The notes under the pieces were generated by a model. It made no database searches, was not told the origin of the DNA, and saw only the letters and a program-made list of their open reading frames with translations. Source: Rubrivivax sp. (GTDB taxonomy: Bacteria > Pseudomonadota > Gammaproteobacteria > Burkholderiales > Burkholderiaceae_C). From it: a stretch of DNA of 64,000 bases. Position 1 is the first letter of the stretch; every line of letters begins with the position of its first letter. This document shows, piece after piece, positions 34,825 through 44,878 of the stretch. A program made the position numbers and the translations under genes. The DNA is taken from positions 62,001 through 126,000 of the forward strand of contig JAUXRG010000031.1 of assembly GCA_030681795.1 (NCBI GenBank), in the 5' to 3' direction.

Positions 34825-36366
34825 TCAGGCCGCCGCACCGGTCGCCAGCGGGGCGGGCCCGCGCCCGCTGGCGGCCGTGATCCGGCGCAGCGCGGCGGCC
34901 GTGCCGGCGTCGATATCGCCCCACGCGAAGCGCCAGCCCCAGTTGCCGCCGCCCGAGGTGCCGGGCCGGTTCATGCGGTGTGCGCTGCCCAGGCCCAGCA
35001 GGTCCTGCATGGGCGCCAGGGCCAGCCGCGCCACCGAGTTGAAGGTGGCACGCACCACGGCGCGCGCGAAGTCGGCGCCTTCGACCGCTGCCGCCACGCC
35101 CAGGTAGGTGGCCGCGAAGGCGCGCTGATCGGGCGTGGCGCTGTCCCACCAGCCGCACGCCGTGTCGCTGTCGTGGGTGCTGGTGCAGGCCAGGCAGTGG
35201 CTCACATGGTGGTGCGGCAGGAAGGGGTGCTGCGCGCCGTAGATGAAGCCCTCGTAGACGATGCGCATGCCGGGCCAGCCGAAGCGTTCGCGCAGCGCCA
35301 CCACGTCGGGGGTGATGTGGCCCAGGTCTTCGGCGACCACGGGCAGCGGGCCGAGCTCGGCCTGGAGGGCCTCGAACAGCGCGGCGCCGGGGCCGGCCAC
35401 CCAGCGGCCTTCGCGCGCGGTGGGGCAGCCGGCCGGGATCTCCCAGTAGCCGGCGAAACCGCGGAAGTGGTCGATGCGAAAGAGGTCGGCCTGCGCCAGC
35501 AGGCGCCGCAGGCGCGCCGCCCACCAGGCATAGCCCTCGGCGGCCATGCGCTCCCAGCGGTACAGCGGGTTGCCCCAGCGCTGGCCATCGGGCGTGTAGT
35601 CGTCCGGCGGCACGCCGGCCACCACCGTGGGCCGGCCTGCGGCGTCGAGCTCGAAGAGGTCGGGCCGGGACCAGCAATCGGCGCTGTGGTGGGCCACGAA
35701 GATCGGCAGGTCGCCCACCAGCGCCACGCCACGCCCGTGGGCGTGGGCCTTGAGCGCCGCGAGCTGGGTGTCGAAGCACCATTGCACGAATTGCCAGAAG
35801 GCGATCTCGCCGGCGTGCTCGCGGCGCGCGGCCTGCAAGGCCGCGCTCTGGCGATCGCGCAGCGGCGCCGGCCAGGTCCACCAGGGCTGGCCGGCATGCG
35901 CCGTCTCCAGCGCCATGAAGAGCGCGTAGTCGGCCAGCCACCCGGCCTGCGCCTGCGCCTGGCACCAGGCGGTGTAGGTCTTGTGATCGGCCTCGCCCGC
36001 CTGGGCAAAAAAGCCGGCGGCCGCCTCGCGCAGCCGGGCCATGCGCCAGGGCACGACGCGCTCGAAATCCACGCGGTGGGTGGCCAGGCCGCCCGCGGGC
36101 AAGGGCGGTGGCGCGAGCCAGCCGCTTGCGACGAGCGGCTCCAGCGCCACCATCAACGGGTTGCCGGCGAAGGCCGACGGGCTTTGGTACGGCGAGTCGC
36201 CCGGGCCGATGGGGTTGAGGGGCAACACCTGCCACAGCGTCTGCCCGGCAGCGGCCAGCCAGTCGACAAAACGATAGGCCTCGGGCCCGAAATCGCCGCT
36301 GCCGTGCGGGCCCGGCAGCGAGGTCACGTGCAGCAGCACGCCAGAGCTTCGGGCGGGCAGGTTCAT
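34825..36366 (-). CDS. malQ: 4-alpha-glucanotransferase (amylomaltase)
   Basis: MalQ (513 aa, GH77) transfers maltosyl units between maltodextrins and releases glucose in the cytoplasm. The start MNLPARSSGVLLHVTSLPG, SPYQSPSAFAGNPL and the catalytic blocks FRIDHFRGFAGYWEIPAG, VVAEDLGHI and CTSTHDSDT contain the GH77 triad. It is cytoplasmic with no signal peptide. Length is that of the short plant/Thermus-type enzymes, without the N-terminal extension of E. coli MalQ. A perfect TGTA-N7-TACA palindrome lies 33 bp upstream, and the malK operon diverges from the same region. Confidence 0.95.
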   Translation of the reverse strand: MNLPARSSGVLLHVTSLPGPHGSGDFGPEAYRFVDWLAAAGQTLWQVLPLNPIGPGDSPYQSPSAFAGNPLMVALEPLVASGWLAPPPLPAGGLATHRVDFERVVPWRMARLREAAAGFFAQAGEADHKTYTAWCQAQAQAGWLADYALFMALETAHAGQPWWTWPAPLRDRQSAALQAARREHAGEIAFWQFVQWCFDTQLAALKAHAHGRGVALVGDLPIFVAHHSADCWSRPDLFELDAAGRPTVVAGVPPDDYTPDGQRWGNPLYRWERMAAEGYAWWAARLRRLLAQADLFRIDHFRGFAGYWEIPAGCPTAREGRWVAGPGAALFEALQAELGPLPVVAEDLGHITPDVVALRERFGWPGMRIVYEGFIYGAQHPFLPHHHVSHCLACTSTHDSDTACGWWDSATPDQRAFAATYLGVAAAVEGADFARAVVRATFNSVARLALAPMQDLLGLGSAHRMNRPGTSGGGNWGWRFAWGDIDAGTAAALRRITAASGRGPAPLATGAAA

Positions 36367-36398
36367 TGTCTGGCCGGCGGGCAAGGCCTTTTGGTCGA

Positions 36399-36413
36399 TG
36401 TAGTCATGCTACA
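36399..36413. promoter_or_regulatory. HexR-like operator upstream of malQ
   Basis: TGTAGTCATGCTACA is a 15-bp palindrome of the form TGTA-N7-TACA, extended by a further matching base on each side (A/T and G/C context GATGTAG...CTACATC gives 7-bp arms). It lies 33 bp before malQ. The same form occurs upstream of five other sugar genes in this window. Confidence 0.7.
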
Positions 36414-36489
36414 TCGCCGGGTCCCGCAGGCCCGACGCCGGGGGCCGATTCGCAAGGGTCGAGGTCGGTTCCCTGAGGGCCTGCGCGGA

Positions 36490-36518
36490 TTGTCCTCGCC
36501 GTGATTGGTTTGTATATT
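36490..36518 (+). promoter_or_regulatory. Sigma-70-type promoter of the malK operon
   Basis: TTGTCC (36490-36495) and TATATT (36513-36518) are separated by 17 bp, the optimum for sigma-70 promoters. Transcription would start near 36525, about 40 nt before the malK GTG. The -10 element lies inside the operator at 36511-36525, so binding there would block transcription. Confidence 0.6.
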
Positions 36519-36525
36519 GACTACA
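36511..36525. promoter_or_regulatory. HexR-like operator upstream of malK
   Basis: TGTATATTGACTACA fits TGTA-N7-TACA exactly. It overlaps the -10 hexamer of the predicted malK promoter, a position expected for repression. Confidence 0.7.
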
Positions 36526-36565
36526 GGAACACCGGCCGGGCCGGCGAAGAAGACGGAGACAACAC

Positions 36566-37670
<1,105 letters not shown>

Positions 37671-37681
<11 letters not shown>

Positions 37682-38948
37682 ATTCGCTCCCCCCCGGAGC
37701 GCCTGCGGCGCTCCCCCCCAGGGGGGCACCGCTGGCGGCCCGGCGAAGCCGGTTCCGCGGCGGTCGCTTGGTGCAGGGCTGGCACCGGTGGCGCTGGCCA
37801 TCCTGGTTGGTTTCGCCAGCACCGCGCAGGCGCAGGCCCCGCTGCGCCTGCTGGTGTGGATCAACGGTGACAAGGGCTACAACGGGCTGCAGAAGGTGGG
37901 GGATGCCTTCACCCGAGTGAGCGGCGTGCAGGTGGTGGTGCAGCACCCCGAAGGCGCGCCCGACAAGTTCCAGGCCGCGGCGGCGGCCGGCAAGGGCCCC
38001 GATATCGTCTGCTGGCCGCACGACCGCGCCGGTGAGTGGGCCAAGTCCGGCCTCATCGTGCCGGTCAAGCCGCCGCGCCGCGTGCGCGAAGAGATCGAAG
38101 ACTCGGCCTGGAAGGCCTTCACCTACAAGGGCCAGATCTGGGGCTACCCGCTCGCCATCGAAGCCATCGGGCTGATCTACAACAAGGCCCTGGTGGCCAC
38201 GCCGCCGGCGACGTTCGAGGAAGTCATCGCGCTGGACAGGAAGCTCGCTGCGCAGGGCAAGAAGGCCATCCTGTGGGACTACAACAAGTCCTTCTTCAGC
38301 TGGCCCCTGCTGGCCGGCCCGGGGGGCTTCGTCTTCGGCCGCGACGCCGCCGGCGAACTCGACCCCCGCGTGGTGGGCGTGAACAACGCCGGCGCGCTGG
38401 CCGGCGCGCAGATGCTGGACCGGCTGGTGAAGCAAGGCGTCATGCCCAAGGGCGCGCGCTACGCCGAGATGGAAGGCCACTTCAACCGCGGCCAGGTGGC
38501 GATGATGATCACCGGCCCCTGGGCCTGGGACAACGTCAGGAAGAGCGGCATCGACTTCGGCGTGGCCGCCGTGCCCAGCGTGAACGGCCAACCCAGCAAG
38601 AGCTTCGTCGGCGTGCTCGGCTGCATGATCAGCGCGCCCAGCAAGCTCAAGGACGTGGCGCGCTATTTTCTCGAGCACCACCTGCTGAAGGTCGAGAGCC
38701 TGAAGATCGTCTCGGCCGACGTGCCGCTGGGCACGCCCGCCAACAAGGCCTATTTCCGCGAGTTGAGCAGCGACCCGCACATCCGGGCCACGATGGCGAT
38801 TGCCCAGGCTGGCGAGCCCATCCCCAATATCCCCGAGATGGGCCGCTTCTTCCCGGCCATGGACGCCGCGCTGGAGGCCATCACCAACGGCCGCCAGGCC
38901 CCCAAGGACGCGCTCGATGGCGCGGCCGCACGCATGCTGACGAGATGA
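37671..38948 (+). CDS. malE: Maltodextrin-binding protein MalE with repeat-derived N-terminus
   Basis: This periplasmic binding protein (425 aa) starts at ATG 37671, 11 bp inside malK. The signal core [17 protein letters not shown] is preceded by about 36 residues coded by a GC-rich repeat ([29 protein letters not shown]). The only in-frame start after the repeat, GTG 37788, would leave a signal without any positive charge, so the repeat appears to be translated and to supply the basic n-region. The mature part ([49 protein letters not shown]) is a typical MalE. Its stop overlaps the malF start (ATGA). Confidence 0.92.
37685..37770. repeat. GC-rich hairpin repeat, copy 1 (malK/malE junction)
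   Basis: The block contains a perfect 8-bp stem GGAGCGCC-TGC-GGCGCTCC (37696-37714) flanked by C and G runs. A 24-bp segment (37737-37760, beginning GGCCCGGCGAAGCCGG) occurs again identically at 39071-39094. It lies within the coding frame of malE. Confidence 0.8.
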
Positions 38949-40636
38949 CCCCCCCCGTAGCGCCTTCGGCGCTCCCCCCCGGGGGGGAGCGAGCCGGACA
39001 AGGAACAGTCCCTGCGGACTGTTCCTCGCCGGCGAGCGCTGGCGCCGTCCCTGGCGCCGGCGCACCCAGCGGCCCGGCGAAGCCGGTTCCGCGGCTGCCG
39101 CTTGATGCGGGCCATGCAGCTCTGCCCTGGCTTCGGTGGGCCATCGCCGGCATCGCTGCGCTGGCCTTGCTGTGGCTGGTATTCAGCCTGTTCGCCGCCG
39201 GCCAGCCGATGGTGGCGGTGGGCGCGCTGGCGCTGGGCGGCGCGGCGCTCTACGTCTATGGCACGGCGCAGTTGGTGGCCTGGAAGTACCTCTTCCCGGG
39301 CGTGGCCGGGATGCTGCTGTTCGTGGCTTTCCCGCTGCTGTACACGGTGCAGATCGGCTTCACCAACTACTCGGCGAGCAACCTGCTGGACTTCGAGCGC
39401 GCCCGGGCCTACCTGCTCGACCAGACCGTGGCCGACGAAGACCATGTCCTGGCCTACACGCTGCACGCCGAGGGCTCGGCGCTGCGCCTGAAGCTGGAGC
39501 CGCCCGAGGGTGCCGCCGGCCCGCCGCTGGTGTCGCCGCCGCTGGCACTTGACCGCGGCGCGCCGGCCGCGCCCGTGCCCATGCAGCCGCTGGACCGCAC
39601 GGCGCTGGCCCAGCCGCTGAACCTGCGCGAGCTGCTGCTTCGGCGCGATGCGCTCGCCGCATTGCAACTGCGCCTGCCCGACGGCCGCGTGATCCGCTAC
39701 GCCGGCCTGCGCGAGTTCGGCCGCATTGAGCCGCTGTGGCGGGCCCACGCCGACGGCTCGCTGACGCAGGTCTTGTCCGGCGCCGTGTATGCGCCCAACC
39801 GAGCCACGGGCTTCTTTGAAACCGCACAAGGCGAGCGCATGCAGCCGGGCTTCAAGGTCGGCATCGGTTTGGCGAACTACAGCCGCATGCTGCTGGACCC
39901 CGACTTCCGCGGCCCCTTCGTCAGCATCTTCATCTGGACGGTGCTCTTCGCCGGCCTCACGGTGCTGTTTTCCACCGCCCTGGGCATGCTGCTGGCGGTG
40001 CTGCTGGAGTGGCCCGCGCTCAAGCACCGCACGCTGTACCGCACGCTGCTTTTCCTGCCCTATGCCGTACCGGGCTTCATCAGCATCCTCGTCTTCAAGG
40101 GCTTGTTCAACCAGAATTTCGGCGAGATCAACGCCATCCTGGATGCGCTCTTGGGCATCCGTCCGGCCTGGTTTGCCGATCCGCTGCTGGCCAAGACGAT
40201 GATCCTCATCGTCAACACCTGGCTGGGCTACCCGTACATCATGATCCTGTGCAGCGGGCTCCTCAAGGCGATCCCGGCCGACCTGTACGAGGCCAGCGCG
40301 ATCGCCGGCGCCAAGCCGCTGACCAACTTCTTCAGGATCACCGCGCCGCTCATCGCCCGGCCGCTGACGCCGCTGCTGATCAGCGCCTTCGCCTTCAACT
40401 TCAACAATTTCGTATTGATCTCGTTGTTGACGGATGGCCGGCCCGACTACCTCAATACCAAGCTGCCTGCCGGCACGACGGACATCCTGGTGAGCTACAC
40501 CTACCGCATCGCCTTCACTGACAGTGGGCAGAATTTCGGCCTGGCGGCGGCGATCTCGACGCTGATCTTCGTGATGGTGGCGGTGATGGCGATGGTGCAG
40601 CTCAGGGTCACGCGGCAAGCCGACACAAAACGATAG
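38945..40636 (+). CDS. malF: Maltodextrin ABC permease MalF
   Basis: This 563-aa inner-membrane protein is the larger channel subunit. It has two N-terminal membrane helices (around residues 61-105), a third ([21 protein letters not shown]), a large periplasmic domain of about 180 residues as in E. coli MalF, and a permease domain with EAA loop [20 protein letters not shown]. Its first 50 residues ([33 protein letters not shown]) are coded by the second copy of the GC-rich repeat; no in-frame start lies between the repeat and the first helix. The start overlaps the malE stop. Confidence 0.93.
   Translation: MTPPVAPSALPPGGERAGQGTVPADCSSPASAGAVPGAGAPSGPAKPVPRLPLDAGHAALPWLRWAIAGIAALALLWLVFSLFAAGQPMVAVGALALGGAALYVYGTAQLVAWKYLFPGVAGMLLFVAFPLLYTVQIGFTNYSASNLLDFERARAYLLDQTVADEDHVLAYTLHAEGSALRLKLEPPEGAAGPPLVSPPLALDRGAPAAPVPMQPLDRTALAQPLNLRELLLRRDALAALQLRLPDGRVIRYAGLREFGRIEPLWRAHADGSLTQVLSGAVYAPNRATGFFETAQGERMQPGFKVGIGLANYSRMLLDPDFRGPFVSIFIWTVLFAGLTVLFSTALGMLLAVLLEWPALKHRTLYRTLLFLPYAVPGFISILVFKGLFNQNFGEINAILDALLGIRPAWFADPLLAKTMILIVNTWLGYPYIMILCSGLLKAIPADLYEASAIAGAKPLTNFFRITAPLIARPLTPLLISAFAFNFNNFVLISLLTDGRPDYLNTKLPAGTTDILVSYTYRIAFTDSGQNFGLAAAISTLIFVMVAVMAMVQLRVTRQADTKR
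38950..39097. repeat. GC-rich hairpin repeat, copy 2 (malE/malF junction)
   Basis: This longer copy contains AGCGCC-TTC-GGCGCT (38959-38973), a perfect 10-bp stem GGAACAGTCC-CTGC-GGACTGTTCC (39002-39025), GGCGCC-N6-GGCGCC (39041-39058) and the same 24-bp segment as copy 1 (39071-39094). It lies within the coding frame of malF. Confidence 0.8.
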
Positions 40637-40653
40637 GCAGGAGAACCCACGCC

Positions 40654-41544
40654 ATGGCCATCGTCACCGGGAAAAGCCAGCGCTGGCGCGTCTTCGCCGC
40701 GCATGCCGGGCTGTGGGTGCTGCTCGCACTCACGCTGTTCCCGCTGCTGGCGGTGGTGAGCATTTCCCTGCGGCCGGGCAACTTCGCCACCGGTAGCCTG
40801 ATCCCCAGCACCCTCAGTTTCGAGCATTGGCAACTGGCGTTGGGCATCCCGGTCACGCAGCCCGACGGCAGCGTGGTGCAGCCGCCGTTCCCGGTGCTGC
40901 TCTGGCTGTGGAACAGCATCAAGATCGCCACCGTTTCGGCCGCACTCATCGTGGCCATCAGCACCACCGCGGCCTATGCCTTTGCACGTCTGAAATTCGC
41001 GCGCAAGCAGACCCTCCTCAACAGCATGCTGCTGCTGCAGATGTTTCCCGTGGCGGTGGCACTCGTCGCCATCTACGCCATCTTCGAGGGCCTGGGCACG
41101 CGGCTGCCCTGGCTGGGCATCGAGACCCATGCCGGCCTCATCGTGGCCTATCTGGGCGGGGTGGCCATGCACATCTGGACCATCAAGGGCTACTTCGAGA
41201 CGATTCCCCAGGAGATCGAAGAAAGCGCCAAGGTCGACGGCGCCACGCACTGGCAGACCTTCCGCTTCGTGCTGCTGCCGATGGCGGTGCCCATCCTGAT
41301 GGTGGTGTTCGTGCTGGCTTTCATCGGCACCATCATCGAATACCCGGTGGCCAGCATCCTGTTGCGCGAGGAACCCAATCTCACGCTCGCCGTGGGCAGC
41401 AAGTTCTACCTCTACGAGCAGAAGTACCTGTGGGGCGACTTCGCCGCCGCTGCGGTGCTGAGCGGCCTGCCCATCACGCTGGTCTTCCTGCTCGCGCAAC
41501 GCTGGATCGTTTCGGGGTTGACGGCCGGAGGCGTCAAGGGATGA
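40654..41544 (+). CDS. malG: Maltodextrin ABC permease MalG
   Basis: This 296-aa inner-membrane protein is the second channel subunit, with six membrane helices. The EAA loop is [22 protein letters not shown], which contacts Mal[14 protein letters not shown] and the C-terminal [12 protein letters not shown] are classic MalG features. AGGAG stands about 10 bp upstream. The stop overlaps the ATG of the following GH13 enzyme (41541-41544), so transporter and hydrolase are translationally coupled. Confidence 0.95.
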   Translation: MAIVTGKSQRWRVFAAHAGLWVLLALTLFPLLAVVSISLRPGNFATGSLIPSTLSFEHWQLALGIPVTQPDGSVVQPPFPVLLWLWNSIKIATVSAALIVAISTTAAYAFARLKFARKQTLLNSMLLLQMFPVAVALVAIYAIFEGLGTRLPWLGIETHAGLIVAYLGGVAMHIWTIKGYFETIPQEIEESAKVDGATHWQTFRFVLLPMAVPILMVVFVLAFIGTIIEYPVASILLREEPNLTLAVGSKFYLYEQKYLWGDFAAAAVLSGLPITLVFLLAQRWIVSGLTAGGVKG

Positions 41545-43187
41545 AGTCGTTCGTCGTGGCCGCTGCGGCGGCGTTCTCGATCACCGCATTCGCACAGACC
41601 GCCATGAACCACGCCAACGCCACCGATCTCGCCCTGGCCGGCACCTTCGAGGCGCGAGAGCAGGACTGGCGCAACGGCGCCATCGTCTACCAGGTGCTGG
41701 TGGACCGCTTCGCACCGGCGGCCGACCTCCAGGCCAAGCGCACGCTGTACCCGGCGCCCAAGGTATTGCGCCCATGGAGCGAGCTGCCGCAGCGCGGCCG
41801 CTACCTGGAGGGCGCCCAGGTCTGGAGCCACGAGATCGACTTCTGGGGCGGGGACCTGCACAGCCTGCAAGGCAAGCTGGACTATGTGCAACAGCTCGGC
41901 GCCGACGTGCTGTATCTCAACCCCATCCACCTGGCCACCACCCATCACAAGTACGACGCGCTGGACTACCAGCAGGTCTCGCCCGAATACGGCACGCGCG
42001 ACGACGTGAGGAAGCTGGCCACCGAGCTGCACCGCCGCGGCATGAAGCTGGTGCTCGACGGCGTGTTCAACCACATGGGCCGCAACGCGCCGATCTTCCA
42101 GGCCGCGCAGGCCGAGTACGCGGCCGAACAGGCCCCCGCGGGGGGCGGACGCGCAGCGGCCGGGGGCCCCAGCTATCGGGACTGGTTCGTCTTCGGCCCG
42201 CAATACGCGGGCGGGGCGCGGACCTGGGCGCTGGCGCAGAACCTGCCCGAGCTGAACCTCGAGAACGCCCAGGTGCGCGAGTACCTCTATGGCGGCCGCG
42301 ACTCCGTGGTGCGCAGCTGGCTGCGCGACGGCATCGACGGCTGGCGGCTGGACGTGGCCTTCGATATCGGGTTCAGGTTTCTCGACGAACTGACCCGCGC
42401 CGCGCATGCGGAAAAGCCCGGTTCGCTGGTCATCGGTGAGATCGCCAACTACCCGCGCGAGTGGTACCCCTCGGTGGACGCGGTGCTGCACTTCACGCTG
42501 CGGCAGATCCTGCTCGGCACGGCCGCCGGCCGCATACCCGCGCCCACCGCCGGCCGCATGATCAACCGCATGACCGAAGACGCCGGCATCGAGAACATGC
42601 TCAAGAGCTGGGTCTATCTCGACAACCACGATACCGAACGGCTGGCCACGGCGCTGCCCGACGAGCGCCAGCGCCACCTCGCCCAGGTGCTGCAGTTCAC
42701 GCTGCCGGGCGCGCCCAACCTGTACTACGGCAGCGAGCTCGACATGACCGGCGGCGACGACCCCGAGATGCGTGCCCCCATGCGCTGGGACTGGGTGCGC
42801 GACGACCCCGAGCCGGGTTCGGCGCAGGCCTGGACGAAGAAGCTCGTCCAGATGCGCCGCCACCACCGCGCGCTGCGTGTGGGCAATTTCCGCCTCGCCG
42901 AAGCCACCAAGCTGCTGGCCTTCGAGCGCTACACCGACCGCGCGGCGGACACCGTGATCGTGCTCGTCAACCCGTCCACCACCGCCGTGAGCGAGACCGT
43001 GCTGCTGACGAATTCGAAACTCATGGACGGCACGCCCATGGTCGACATGCTGGGCAAGCCCGGCGGCGAGCCGATCCAGATCTCGTCGTCGCTGCTGCAC
43101 GTGGCGGTGGCGCCGCAGGGCTTCCTGGTGCTGCGGCCCGACGTGGCGACCCGCGGCGGCTACACCAAGTACAAGCGCGTGCAGTAG
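41541..43187 (+). CDS. Exported GH13 enzyme, cyclomaltodextrinase/neopullulanase-like
   Basis: This 548-aa protein has a signal peptide ([18 protein letters not shown]) and a GH13 barrel with nucleophile D271 (GWRLDVAFD), acid/base E300 (VIGEIANYP) and D364 (YLDNHDTER). [13 protein letters not shown] and [18 protein letters not shown] resemble cyclomaltodextrinase/neopullulanase-type enzymes. A short glycine/alanine insert (about residues 197-210) interrupts the barrel near the QYAGGA region. It is the last gene of the mal operon, so it should cut maltodextrins in the periplasm to sizes that MalEFGK can take up. Confidence 0.92.
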   Translation: MKSFVVAAAAAFSITAFAQTAMNHANATDLALAGTFEAREQDWRNGAIVYQVLVDRFAPAADLQAKRTLYPAPKVLRPWSELPQRGRYLEGAQVWSHEIDFWGGDLHSLQGKLDYVQQLGADVLYLNPIHLATTHHKYDALDYQQVSPEYGTRDDVRKLATELHRRGMKLVLDGVFNHMGRNAPIFQAAQAEYAAEQAPAGGGRAAAGGPSYRDWFVFGPQYAGGARTWALAQNLPELNLENAQVREYLYGGRDSVVRSWLRDGIDGWRLDVAFDIGFRFLDELTRAAHAEKPGSLVIGEIANYPREWYPSVDAVLHFTLRQILLGTAAGRIPAPTAGRMINRMTEDAGIENMLKSWVYLDNHDTERLATALPDERQRHLAQVLQFTLPGAPNLYYGSELDMTGGDDPEMRAPMRWDWVRDDPEPGSAQAWTKKLVQMRRHHRALRVGNFRLAEATKLLAFERYTDRAADTVIVLVNPSTTAVSETVLLTNSKLMDGTPMVDMLGKPGGEPIQISSSLLHVAVAPQGFLVLRPDVATRGGYTKYKRVQ

Positions 43188-43218
43188 GCCCCGGGACCTG
43201 CCGCGCGGGGGGGGGGAA

Positions 43219-44766
43219 TCAGCTCATCGTCAACACCGGCGCCCGGCAATGGCGCTCGATGTACTCGGCATGCGTGGGCATGACCTCCACGCATTGGGCG
43301 ATCACGCCGCGGATGCTCTGCAGGTACTCGACGATCTCGGGCTCGGCGATCAGGTCCACCAGCGGGTGGTAGCCCTGCGCCTGCAGGCCCTGGCCGTGCA
43401 GCACCTGCAGCCAGGCGACTTCGGCGAACAACTCGCCGGCCTCACGCACGATGCGCCCGTGGCTGCGGTACAGCGCCATCCTGCGGCGCAGTGACTCGGG
43501 CACTTCCATCGTGCGGCAGTGGCGCCAGAAGGGCGTGTCGTCGCGCTCGGTGAGGTGGTAGTGCAGGATCAGGAAGTCGCGGATTTTCTCGAACTCGAAG
43601 CGCGTCTGGCGGTTGTATTCGTCGATGTCGGGGGCGCTGAAGCCGCGGTCGGGGAAGAAGGTGATGAGCCGCGCGATGGTGCTCTGGATGAGGTGGATGC
43701 TGGTGGATTCCAGGGGCTCCATGAAGCCACTGGCCAGGCCCACGGCCACCACGTTCTTGTTCCAGCCCAGTTTGCGCATGCCGGTCGTGAAGCGCAGCGT
43801 GCGCGGTGCGGCCAGGGGCGGCCCGTCCAGGTGGCGCAGCAATATCGCGGTGGCTTCGTCTTCGCCCATGAAGCGGCTGCAGAAGACATGCCCGTTGCCG
43901 GTGCGGTGCTGCAGCGGGATGCGCCACTGCCAGCCCGCGCCATGCGCCGTGGCGCGGGTGTAGGGGATGAGGGGCGGCACGCTGGCGCAAGGCACGGCGA
44001 TGGCGCGGTCGCAGGGCAGCCAGTGGCTCCAGTCCTCGTAGCCGGTCTTCAGCGCCTGCTCGATGAGCAGGCCGGGGAAGCCCGAACAATCGATGAACAG
44101 GTCGCCGGCGATGCGCTGGCCGTCCTGCAGCAGCAAGGCGTCGACATGCCCGCTGGCGGCGTTGAGCACCACGTCGACGATGCGGCCCTCCACGCGCTGC
44201 ACGCCGCGCGCCTGGGCGTATTTGCGCAGGTACTGGGCGTACAGCGCCGCGTCGAAGTGGAAGGCATGCGCGATCTCGGCCAACGGCGAGTTGCCCAGCG
44301 AGGCGTCGGCGCGCATGAACTTGCCGGCCTTGGCCGCGGCGCGGTTGATGGAGTAGGCCTCGAGGTCGCCGGCCTGGCCGGCCTGCTGCAGCTTGTGCCA
44401 GTACTGATCGAAACCCACCGTCCACAGGTCCTGGCCGAAGCGGCCGAAGCCATGCATATAGGTCTCGCCCGGGCGACCCCAGCCGACGAATTCGATGCCC
44501 AGCTTGAAGGTGCCCTGGGTTTCGCGCAGGACCTCGTTTTCGTCGAGCCCCAGCACCTTGTTGAAGAGCTGGATCATCGGGATCGTGGCTTCGCCGACGC
44601 CGACGGTGCCGATCTCGTCGCTCTCCACCAGCTTGATGCGGTAGCGCCCCTGCGGCCCGTCGGGGCCGGGTTCGCACTTCAGCACCTTGGCCAGCGCGGC
44701 CGCGGTCATCCAGCCGGCGGTGCCGCCGCCGACGATGACGATGTCCTGGATCAGCGTGTCGGGCAT
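43219..44766 (-). CDS. FAD-dependent tryptophan-halogenase-like protein
   Basis: This 515-aa flavoprotein resembles tryptophan halogenases such as PrnA. The FAD glycine motif is IVGGGTAGWMTAAALA; VGVGEATIP, the catalytic lysine K88 in GTFKLGIEFVGW, the W-x-W-x-I-P signature (GWQWRIP) and SGFMEPLESTS with the conserved glutamate are all present. The start ATG has AGGAGG upstream on the minus strand. It follows the TonB receptor gene in the same direction, beyond a terminator. Homologues often sit beside TonB receptors in sugar loci of proteobacteria; what they modify there is unknown, and no FAD reductase gene is nearby. Confidence 0.93.
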   Translation of the reverse strand: MPDTLIQDIVIVGGGTAGWMTAAALAKVLKCEPGPDGPQGRYRIKLVESDEIGTVGVGEATIPMIQLFNKVLGLDENEVLRETQGTFKLGIEFVGWGRPGETYMHGFGRFGQDLWTVGFDQYWHKLQQAGQAGDLEAYSINRAAAKAGKFMRADASLGNSPLAEIAHAFHFDAALYAQYLRKYAQARGVQRVEGRIVDVVLNAASGHVDALLLQDGQRIAGDLFIDCSGFPGLLIEQALKTGYEDWSHWLPCDRAIAVPCASVPPLIPYTRATAHGAGWQWRIPLQHRTGNGHVFCSRFMGEDEATAILLRHLDGPPLAAPRTLRFTTGMRKLGWNKNVVAVGLASGFMEPLESTSIHLIQSTIARLITFFPDRGFSAPDIDEYNRQTRFEFEKIRDFLILHYHLTERDDTPFWRHCRTMEVPESLRRRMALYRSHGRIVREAGELFAEVAWLQVLHGQGLQAQGYHPLVDLIAEPEIVEYLQSIRGVIAQCVEVMPTHAEYIERHCRAPVLTMS

Positions 44767-44808
44767 GGTGCCTCCTGGGGGCGGTGGCTTTCGATTGTCG
44801 CCAAGAAA

Positions 44809-44841
44809 AAGCCCCTTGCTGGGCGGGCCGGCAAGGGGCTT
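44809..44841 (-). terminator. Intrinsic terminator behind the TonB receptor gene
   Basis: An 11-bp stem (AAGCCCCTTGC / GCAAGGGGCTT) with an 11-base loop is followed on the minus strand by a T-rich run (TTTTTCTT). It lies 38 bp after the receptor stop and before the halogenase-like gene, so it should reduce read-through into that gene. Confidence 0.8.
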
Positions 44842-44878
44842 CGAGGGGGCTGGCACGGCGCACCGCGCCGCGGCCGGA

